A DNA stretch of 11,034 nucleotides from DASSBG01 sp965651365 (GTDB taxonomy: Bacteria > Pseudomonadota > Gammaproteobacteria > Xanthomonadales > Rhodanobacteraceae), in contig CBFGSA010000094.1 in assembly GCA_965651365.1 (NCBI GenBank), forward strand, positions 1 through 11,034. Direction: 5' to 3'. The position numbers and the translations under genes are program-made. Each line of letters begins with the position of its first letter. Positions within the stretch are counted from its first letter, which is position 1. The notes beneath the pieces were generated by a model that saw only the letters and a program-made list of their open reading frames with translations, was not told the DNA's origin and made no database searches. Below are positions 5,858 through 11,034 of the stretch, in pieces.

Positions 5858-8695
5858 CTACCGCAAATCGAGAAATTGTGGGCTGACTACCATGCGCAAG
5901 GAGTCGAGGCGCAGGCGGGCCCTGGGCAGAACCTGGCGCAGTGTTTCGAGCTCCGCGGCCACGCGCTGGACATCACGATCGTCGACCGCCGGGTTGACCT
6001 CGCTCAAGGCGCGCAGGCGCTGCAATTCACCACCCAGTTCATGCTCGGCATGTTGCACTGCCTGGCCAATCACCTTCCTGGCCCCGGTGCCCGCTTCGGC
6101 CTCGGCCGCCTCCAGCATCGGTGGCACCAGGCGCAGCAGGAAGCGACGATAGCGCGGCACGTCGATGGGCTGCTGGGCCGCCTGCGCCAGCGCCTGCGCC
6201 GAGGCCGCATAGCGCGGTTGCGTCTGCAGTTTCGAGTCGATGGTGGCCAGAATCGGTTGCGGCGGCAGGAAGCGGGCCACGTCCAGTTCGGCGTCGGCCA
6301 CGCACTCCAAAACGAACACGGCCTGCAGCAGCGCCTGGCGGCCAGCCAGGGCCGGATCGGTCATGAACGCTGCATTGCCCTGCTCGCTGCCCAGCAGCAG
6401 ATCAAACGCACCTTGCAGCAAGGGATGGTCCAGTCGCAGCAATGGCAGATCATCGCGGTGCAGTGCCACCTGCCTGTCCAGCGTGACGCTGAACGGGCCG
6501 CCGGAAAAACCGGCCAGCGCGTCGGTCGCGAGGTATTCCGGATCCAGTCGCAAGACGCCAGCGCCAAGTTCATCGATCTGCACGCCGTAGTGCTCCAGCA
6601 CGCGCTGGACCAGCGCATGTGCCTCGGTATCGGCATCGGCTGCGCGCAGGTCGGCCGCGAGTCCGGCCCCTTCGCCACCCTGGCTTGCCGCCAGCTCCAG
6701 CAGGCGGTCCCGCCCCTGCTCCAGCGCCTCGGCCTGCGCGGCGTGGACTCTGGCCGTCTCTGCCAGCAGTGCATCAAGCTGCGCGGCGGCACCCTCGACG
6801 CCCTCAGCCGAGTCGCGCGCGCAGGCCACCACCCGCTCGCCAAAACGCAACAGCAAGGCCCGACCGTCGGCGGGACCGGAATGGAAGGCATCCAGTGCCT
6901 CGTCGTACCAGCGGGCCAGCACGTGCTGGGACGTACCGTCGACCACGGCATGATGCAGGTGGATAAGCTCCTCGCCACGACCGATCCGGTCCAGACGACC
7001 GATGCGCTGCTCCAGCAGATCCGGATCGAGCGGCAGGTCCCACAGCACCAGACGCTGCGCGAACTGGAAGTTGCGTCCTTCCGAACCGATCTCGGAGCTG
7101 AGCAAAAGCTGCGCGCCACCGGCCTCGGCAAACCAGGCGGCGTTGCGGTCACGCTGCAGCAGAGTAAGTCCCTCATGGAAGCGCGAATACTTCAAACCAC
7201 TGCTGGCCAGCGCCGCATCCAGTGCCTGCACCTTGGCCTGGCTGCGGCAGATCAGCAGAAACTTGTCGTGCGGGTACTCCTGCAGCAGGCCCTTGAGCCA
7301 GACCAGTCTCGGATCATCCGAATAGTCATGCTCGATCCCGGCGGCTGCCGCATCCATATCGACAGTGAACTCGGCAGTCAACCGCTCGAGTTCGCCTTTC
7401 GACAGCGTGCTGCGTGGCAGCACGTCAAGCCGGGCCTGACGCCGGGGGAAACCGCCGATCCGGTCGCGGCGATTGCGGAACATCACCCGGCCGGTGCCGT
7501 GGCGATCGATCAGGGCAGACAGCAACTCCCGGCGCGCCTCGGGACTGTCGACGTGGCGCAGGACCAGCTCACGCAATGCCTCATCATGTGGGCAGCTGTG
7601 AAACAGCGCCTCGCATTCGGCCTGGCTCAACGCCTGGTCATTGGCCAGATGGTCGGCAATACCGGACAGGCCGACCCAGGTGTCGCTGTCGACCACGAAT
7701 TCGTCGAGGCTTGAATAGCGCGCCGGATCGAGCAGGCGCAAACGGGCGAAATGGCCGCGGCGACCGGACTGCTCGGGCGTGGCCGTCAGCAGAATCACCG
7801 ATGGCGTCGATGCAGCCAGCGCTTCCACCAGTTGATAGGCCGGCCCGCTGGCCTCGGGCGTCCACTCCAGATGGTGGGCCTCATCCACCACCAGCATGTC
7901 CCACTGGCCGGCCAGCGCCTGTGCCCTGATCCGCTCCGACGACAGGAGAAATTCGCGGCTGGCGAGCACGCACTGTTCCTGCTCGAACGGATTGTCCGCA
8001 GTATCGCCAAGTGCCTGGATGCGGGCGGCGTCGTAGATCGAAAAGGCCAGGTTGAAACGGCGCAGCAGCTCCACAAACCATTGGTGAACCAGGTTCTCCG
8101 GCACCACGATCAAGACCCGGCGCGCACGGCCCACCGCCAACTGCCGACTGATGATCAGGCCAGCCTCGATGGTCTTGCCCAAACCCACTTCATCGGCCAG
8201 CAAGACGCGTGGGAAACGCTGCGCCGTGGCGCGTGCCACCACCCGCAACTGATGCTCCAGCAGATCGATGCGCGCGCCGTTCAGGCCCCAGGATCGACGC
8301 TGCCGCGCCCTGGCCCGTTGACGCAATGCAGCCAGGCGCAATTCGAACTGGTCCACCGGGTCCACTCGCCCGGACAGCAAGCGCTCGTCGGCGTGGGAAA
8401 TGCTCTGCTCGTCGTCCAGCTCGGCCTCGGCAAGCTGGTCGCCTGCACCATGGTAGACAAAGGTGCCGTCGGCCTCCTCCACGCGTTCAATCTTCAGCCG
8501 TCGGCCCTGGCCGGTGATGACCTGGCCCTCGCGAAAGGCGGCGCGCAGCAGCGGTGCCGACGCCTGCGCGTAGCGCCTGAGGATGCCGGCGGTGGCAAAC
8601 AGTACCTGGAGGCCGCGACCCTCCACCCTGAGCACGGTACCAAGCCCCAATTCGGGCTCGGCAGTCGATATCCAGCGTTGTCCCGGTACAAACAT
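5858..8695 (-). CDS. rapA: RNA polymerase-associated protein RapA (SWI2/SNF2 ATPase)
   Basis: RapA is a DNA translocase bound to RNA polymerase that rescues and recycles the enzyme after transcription. The 945 residues match the family length (E. coli 968). The N-terminus GQRWISTAEPELGLGTV is the first Tudor-like domain. The helicase core shows Walker A LLADEVGLGKT (K174), DEAH at 271-274 and TATPEQ at 304-309, then in the second lobe SEIGSEGRNFQFA (534-546) and QRIGRLDRIG (563-572). The RapA-specific C-terminal half follows, with LEQGRDRLLE, RFLPPQPI and a final LRLDSLRMVV. ATG 8695 is used because homologues begin at this GQRW segment; the frame also extends to a TTG at 8725. No good ribosome-binding site precedes 8695. 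The terminator of the upstream cold-shock gene sits 23 nt before the start. The long open frames on the opposite strand are shadows. Confidence 0.97.
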   Translation of the reverse strand: MFVPGQRWISTAEPELGLGTVLRVEGRGLQVLFATAGILRRYAQASAPLLRAAFREGQVITGQGRRLKIERVEEADGTFVYHGAGDQLAEAELDDEQSISHADERLLSGRVDPVDQFELRLAALRQRARARQRRSWGLNGARIDLLEHQLRVVARATAQRFPRVLLADEVGLGKTIEAGLIISRQLAVGRARRVLIVVPENLVHQWFVELLRRFNLAFSIYDAARIQALGDTADNPFEQEQCVLASREFLLSSERIRAQALAGQWDMLVVDEAHHLEWTPEASGPAYQLVEALAASTPSVILLTATPEQSGRRGHFARLRLLDPARYSSLDEFVVDSDTWVGLSGIADHLANDQALSQAECEALFHSCPHDEALRELVLRHVDSPEARRELLSALIDRHGTGRVMFRNRRDRIGGFPRRQARLDVLPRSTLSKGELERLTAEFTVDMDAAAAGIEHDYSDDPRLVWLKGLLQEYPHDKFLLICRSQAKVQALDAALASSGLKYSRFHEGLTLLQRDRNAAWFAEAGGAQLLLSSEIGSEGRNFQFAQRLVLWDLPLDPDLLEQRIGRLDRIGRGEELIHLHHAVVDGTSQHVLARWYDEALDAFHSGPADGRALLLRFGERVVACARDSAEGVEGAAAQLDALLAETARVHAAQAEALEQGRDRLLELAASQGGEGAGLAADLRAADADTEAHALVQRVLEHYGVQIDELGAGVLRLDPEYLATDALAGFSGGPFSVTLDRQVALHRDDLPLLRLDHPLLQGAFDLLLGSEQGNAAFMTDPALAGRQALLQAVFVLECVADAELDVARFLPPQPILATIDSKLQTQPRYAASAQALAQAAQQPIDVPRYRRFLLRLVPPMLEAAEAEAGTGARKVIGQAVQHAEHELGGELQRLRALSEVNPAVDDRDVQRVAAELETLRQVLPRARLRLDSLRMVVSPQFLDLR

Positions 8696-8718
8696 TGGCA
8701 AACGGATATTTTTCCACG

Positions 8719-8752
8719 AAAACAAAAACGGGGCCGGCTGCTGCCGACCCCG
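8719..8752 (-). terminator. Intrinsic terminator of the cold-shock gene
   Basis: On the minus strand, CGGGGTCGGC (8752-8743) pairs with GCCGGCCCCG (8738-8729), a 10-bp stem with one G-U pair and an AGCA loop. TTTTTGTTTT follows directly (8728-8719). It is a textbook Rho-independent terminator 27 bp after the cold-shock stop codon, and it lies immediately upstream of rapA on the same strand. It would insulate rapA or act on its readthrough. Confidence 0.92.
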
Positions 8753-8779
8753 CGCTACAACACAAAGTTCAGCCTGGGC

Positions 8780-8992
8780 TTATTCGGCTGCTTCGACTTC
8801 TTCGGCCTGCAGGCCCTTCTGGCCTTCCACGACCTGGAAGCTGACCTTCTGGCCTTCCTTCAGGGTGCGGAAGCCGTCACCCTTGATGGCGCGGAAGTGG
8901 ACGAACACGTCATCCTCGTTCTCGCGCGAAATGAAACCGAAGCCCTTGGCATCGTTGAACCACTTTACAGTGCCGATCTCACGATCAGACAT
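8780..8992 (-). CDS. Cold-shock domain protein (CspA family)
   Basis: This 70-residue OB-fold protein binds single-stranded nucleic acid and acts as an RNA chaperone in the cytosol. RNP1 is KGFGFI (residues 16-21) and RNP2 is VFVHF (29-33). The opening TVKWFNDAKGFGFI is typical of the family. The tail GLQAEEVEAAE is more acidic than in E. coli CspA, where the chain usually ends soon after GPQA. The start at 8992 is set by GGAG 7 nt upstream; a longer frame to 9031 lacks a cold-shock-like N-terminus. A strong intrinsic terminator follows at 8719-8752, and rapA lies beyond it on the same strand. The leader between this gene and the divergent cyclase gene could fit the long 5' UTR seen in cold-shock genes. 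I cannot tell from sequence whether it is truly cold-induced, since many paralogues are constitutive. Confidence 0.96.
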   Translation of the reverse strand: MSDREIGTVKWFNDAKGFGFISRENEDDVFVHFRAIKGDGFRTLKEGQKVSFQVVEGQKGLQAEEVEAAE

Positions 8993-9201
8993 AATCGAAC
9001 TCCAAAACAAAAACACATGAATAGCGCCCATTTCGGGAACGCCGCTTACTGAGTGTGCATGCAGCTTGTCAGGAGGACATCACCACGGTCTGACTATGGA
9101 TCGGTACCTGTTAAACGTACAACGCGCAACAACAGCGCGTGAAGTCTAGCCCAACGCGGCGAAAAATGCGATAGTCTGTGCTGTTGGCGTCTTTACCCAT
9201 C
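8993..9201. promoter_or_regulatory. Divergent region between cold-shock gene and FHA-GGDEF gene
   Basis: This 209-bp region must carry both promoters. For the cold-shock gene (minus), TTGTAC near 9118 with CATAGT 18 bp on is a weak candidate, which would give a leader of about 100 nt. For the cyclase (plus), TGCGATAGT near 9168-9176 resembles an extended -10, with no clear -35. ACGCGC (9122-9127) and GCGCGT (9135-9140) form a 6-bp inverted repeat with a 7-nt spacer, a possible operator or stem. Nothing here is strong enough to name a regulator. Confidence 0.35.
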
Positions 9202-10125
9202 ATGTCCGCATCCAGTACTTCCGGCAACAGCACCCATCGTACACGTCGTACACGTCTGAGCCCGGGTCCGGGGCGACCCGGAGCCCGCGCGGCCAGCGTG
9301 ATCGTGATCTACGGCGAAGGCCTGGGCCAGCGCATCGACGTGGAGAAAGCCGAGATCCTGGTCGGCCGATCGGAAGATGCCGACCTGCAGCTGCCCCATC
9401 CCAGCGTTTCGCGGCGCCACTGCATGCTGTGGCGCGACGGCGAAAACTGCCACCTGCGCGACCTTGGCGCCACCAACCGCACGCGTGTCAACGACGTGGA
9501 GCTGGGCGACGAGATACACATACTCTGCGATGGCGACCACATTACCGTGGGCGAGAGCATCCTCAAATACGTCGGCCACTCCAGCGTCGAGGCCCCGTAT
9601 CACGAGGAGCTGTATCAGCTGGCCACCCACGATGCGCTCACCGAACTTTGCAATCGCCGGCATTTCAACGAGTCGCTGACCAGGGAGGTCGCCCGCGCCA
9701 GCCGCCACCAGCGCGAGCTGTCTCTGGCCATCGTCGACATTGACCTGTTCAAGGCCGTCAATGACCGCCATGGGCACGTCAAGGGTGACGAGGTGCTGCG
9801 CCGCATTGCCGACAGCATCCGCAGCCACGCCCGGTTGGAAGACGTGGCCGCGCGTATTGGTGGCGAGGAATTTGCCATTCTGCTGCCGGAAACCAGCCCG
9901 GCAACGGCGCGCGAAATCTGCGAACGGCTGCGGCAGGCTGTTGCAGAAATCCCATTTCAATTTGACGCCGGCCGCCAGACCATCACGATCAGCATCGGCA
10001 TCGCGTCCCTGCACCCCAAGGACAAGCCCGGAGACCTCCTCGAACGCGCCGACCAGGCCCTGTACCAGGCCAAGAACGCCGGTCGCAATCAGGCCTGCAT
10101 CGCAGCAAGCGCAGACGGCCCGTAG
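9202..10125 (+). CDS. FHA-domain diguanylate cyclase (GGDEF)
   Basis: This 307-residue cytoplasmic protein is predicted to make cyclic di-GMP from two GTP. After a basic, disordered N-terminus (about 1-31), an FHA domain spans about 33-118, with the phosphothreonine-binding residues visible: G55-R56, S70 and H73 in SVSRRH, and N92 in ATNRTRVND. The GGDEF domain runs from about 138 to 300. The active-site loop is GGEEF (220-224), a functional variant, and the metal-binding segment is IVDIDLFKAVND (D179). R211-L-E-D214 lies exactly five residues before GGEEF, the RxxD inhibitory site for product feedback. ATG 9202 has no clear ribosome-binding site; a GTG at 9178 is an alternative start. There are no membrane segments. 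The FHA domain implies control by a phosphorylated partner, but no kinase is in the window. It is convergent with the DUF1249 gene. Confidence 0.94.
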   Translation: MSASSTSGNSTHRTRRTRLSPGPGRPGARAASVIVIYGEGLGQRIDVEKAEILVGRSEDADLQLPHPSVSRRHCMLWRDGENCHLRDLGATNRTRVNDVELGDEIHILCDGDHITVGESILKYVGHSSVEAPYHEELYQLATHDALTELCNRRHFNESLTREVARASRHQRELSLAIVDIDLFKAVNDRHGHVKGDEVLRRIADSIRSHARLEDVAARIGGEEFAILLPETSPATAREICERLRQAVAEIPFQFDAGRQTITISIGIASLHPKDKPGDLLERADQALYQAKNAGRNQACIAASADGP

Positions 10126-10128
10126 AAC

Positions 10129-10185
10129 GCGGCTGAGCAAGGCGAAGCGCACCGCGGCGCGAGGGAACGATTCGCCCTCAGCCGC
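10129..10185. terminator. Long inverted repeat ending both convergent genes
   Basis: GCGGCTGAG (10129-10137), a CAA bulge and GGCGAA (10141-10146) pair with TTCGCC (10171-10176) and CTCAGCCGC (10177-10185), giving 15 bp in total around a GC-rich loop. The stem begins 4 bp after the cyclase stop, and its right arm contains the DUF1249 stop codon (10178-10180). It can fold in RNA from either strand. With no T-run it is probably a shared bidirectional terminator or 3'-end protector. Confidence 0.65.
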
Positions 10186-10663
10186 ACCCGGCTTCGCGGT
10201 GGCTTACGCGCTCCAGCGTACCCAGTGAGTGACCTTGCTCGGCCAGATAGATCAGCCAGCGATTGAGGAAAGTGGCCATGCGCATGCGGTGCCTCGCCAT
10301 GACGGCCAGCGGCGGCCACGGCCCCAGAACCTGCCACAACTGCTTGCCGGGGTGGCAGTGCTGGACCTCGGCCACGGACGCATCCAGGTACAAGCGGACC
10401 TGGGCCGAGGGTTCGGACTGCACCCTGGCCGGGTCGGAATGCGCATAGCGGATGACCAGATCCACCGTGTACGGGTGCAATTCGCGGATTTCCACCAGCA
10501 CGTCCAGCCCGTCGTCGACGCTGGACACATAGCAACCCGGTTCCAGTCGGTGCACGGCGAACAACCGCTTCAAACGATGGCAGTTCTCGCCGTGCAAGCC
10601 CATCAGCCAGGCAAAGCGGCTGGGCAGCAGTTGTCGGCTACGCGGGGCAAGAACAGCACTCAT
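10178..10663 (-). CDS. DUF1249 protein, YqiB family
   Basis: This is a 161-residue cytosolic protein of unknown function. It aligns with E. coli YqiB: the N-terminal helix (FAWLMGLHGENCHRLKRLF), QVRLYLDASVAEV (residues 88-100, against TVRLYHDAMVAEV in YqiB) and FLNRWLIYLAEQG (132-144). In E. coli yqiB lies near nudF and cpdA; that context is absent here, where it stands alone and is convergent with a c-di-GMP cyclase. ATG 10663 is used because family members start near this point, but its ribosome-binding site is poor. The frame stays open for 68 more codons to ATG 10867, which lies in a repeat with a strong AGGAG. The longer 229-residue form is therefore physically possible. The stop codon is inside the convergent inverted repeat. 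Confidence 0.88.
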   Translation of the reverse strand: MSAVLAPRSRQLLPSRFAWLMGLHGENCHRLKRLFAVHRLEPGCYVSSVDDGLDVLVEIRELHPYTVDLVIRYAHSDPARVQSEPSAQVRLYLDASVAEVQHCHPGKQLWQVLGPWPPLAVMARHRMRMATFLNRWLIYLAEQGHSLGTLERVSHREAGCG

Positions 10664-10703
10664 GGGCCGATAGTAGCATTGTCGACCCGGGTATCGCCGA
10701 CCA

Positions 10704-10745
10704 GTCCCGAGCCCCGAGTCCCGAGTCCCGCGTCCCGGATCCCGA
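10704..10745. repeat. Six tandem 7-bp repeats (GTCCCGA type)
   Basis: Consecutive heptamers read GTCCCGA, GCCCCGA, GTCCCGA, GTCCCGC, GTCCCGG and ATCCCGA, so each differs from the consensus by zero to two bases. The array lies 41 bp upstream of the DUF1249 start (minus strand) and 5 bp from the 98-bp repeat array. Runs of this kind in intergenic DNA are familiar to me from Lysobacterales, but I cite that only as recollection. Such a run is prone to slippage, and a change of one unit shifts the reading frame. Confidence 0.85.
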
Positions 10746-10750
10746 TTTAA

Positions 10751-11034
10751 GGCAAGCAGTCTTCCATGGCGGGCATTGTCCGGCCCGGCTCCCTGCCGGG
10801 GCGTTCGCCGGCTGCGAACTGCCACTGGCAGTTCGGTCCGTGTCCGATTCGGCAAGTAACCTTCCATGGTGGGTGTCTCCTGCCCGGCTCCCTGCCGGGC
10901 GTTCGCCGGCTGCGAACTGCCACTGGCAGTTCGGTCCGTGTCCGATTCGGCAAGTAACCTTCCATGGTGGGTGTCTCCTGCCCGGCTCCCTGCCGGGCGT
11001 TCGCCGGCTGCGAACTGCCACTGGCAGTTCGGTC
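10751..11034. repeat. Tandem array of ~98-bp hairpin-rich repeat, at least three copies
   Basis: Copies begin at 10751, 10851 and 10949, each with GGCAAG. The third is cut by the window end after 86 bases and is identical to copy 2 over that length. Copy 1, nearest DUF1249, has a diverged first third and two extra bases. Each unit holds GCCCGGC-TCCCT-GCCGGGC (7-bp stem; copy 3 at 10980-10998) and the near-perfect palindrome CGAACTGCCA-C-TGGCAGTTCG (copies at 10815-10835, 10913-10933 and 11011-11031). The unit length is not a multiple of three, so the open frames crossing the array change protein sequence at each copy. This argues against a normal repeat protein. No transposase or cas gene is nearby. 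The array continues beyond the window. Confidence 0.93.
10865..10881 (-). promoter_or_regulatory. Ribosome-binding site and ATG carried by the 98-bp repeat
   Basis: On the minus strand AGGAG (10881-10877) stands 9 nt before ATG (10867-10865), a near-optimal initiation site. The same site recurs in copy 3 (AGGAG 10979-10975, ATG 10965-10963). It is destroyed in copy 1. The copy 2 ATG is in frame with DUF1249, whereas the copy 3 frame ends near 10747. Whether ribosomes use it is not known. Confidence 0.55.

Noticed and set aside
5735..9052. Long plus-strand open frames of 659 and 433 codons opposite rapA and the cold-shock gene
   Set aside because: They run antisense to two firmly identified genes, have low-complexity Gln/Arg/Gly-rich translations with no recognisable domain, and are expected when codons with G or C at the third position are read on the other strand.
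10638..11021. Minus-strand open frames across the tandem repeats read as a repeat protein
   Set aside because: The 98-bp unit is not a multiple of three, so each copy is read in a different frame and gives unrelated residues. The absence of stop codons comes from high GC content.
10751..11034. CRISPR array
   Set aside because: Copies are contiguous with no unique spacers, the unit is ~98 bp, and there are no cas genes.

Overview
The window is GC-rich, densely coding DNA from a gammaproteobacterium, most likely of the order Lysobacterales (Xanthomonadales). This rests on the full-length RapA, the YqiB-type DUF1249 protein, the paired DUF4398/OmpA-like genes and the short GC-rich intergenic repeats. 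The C-terminal motif discussed below reminds me of the Rhodanobacteraceae side of that order, but I cannot place the genus. No tRNA, rRNA, CRISPR array, transposase or phage gene is visible.

Layout. (1) Positions 1-863 hold the 3' end of phosphoenolpyruvate synthase (ppsA). (2) 1091-2344 is a two-gene unit: a periplasmic DUF4398 protein followed by an OmpA-like lipoprotein that appears to carry the same type of domain fused to a peptidoglycan-binding domain. (3) A REP-like hairpin separates this from a convergent secreted subtilisin-type protease (minus strand, 2514-4019). (4) Divergent from the protease, 4193-5648 looks like a three-gene operon: a secreted protein of uncertain family, a very small secreted protein, and a ChaC-type gamma-glutamylcyclotransferase. 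(5) The minus strand of 5858-8992 encodes RapA (RNA polymerase recycling ATPase), preceded by a cold-shock protein gene. The intrinsic terminator of the cold-shock gene lies only 23 nt from the rapA start codon. (6) Divergent from these is a cytoplasmic FHA-GGDEF diguanylate cyclase with an intact active site and inhibitory site (9202-10125). (7) Convergent with it is a DUF1249 protein (minus, 10178-10663). (8) The right end (10704-11034) is a repeat region: six 7-bp repeats, then at least three tandem copies of a ~98-bp hairpin-rich unit that runs off the window.

The genes do not form one pathway. They are housekeeping and envelope functions (gluconeogenesis, cell-wall anchoring, RNA polymerase recycling, cold shock, c-di-GMP) mixed with secreted proteins. 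Two observations stand out. First, two unrelated secreted proteins less than 2.5 kb apart, the protease and the ~90-residue protein, share the C-terminal pattern D-x-I-F-x-D-G-(L/F)-(E/Q)-L, a candidate sorting or secretion tag. Second, each well-preserved 98-bp repeat carries a strong ribosome-binding site and ATG on the minus strand. In one copy this ATG is in frame with the DUF1249 gene and could give it a 68-residue N-terminal extension.
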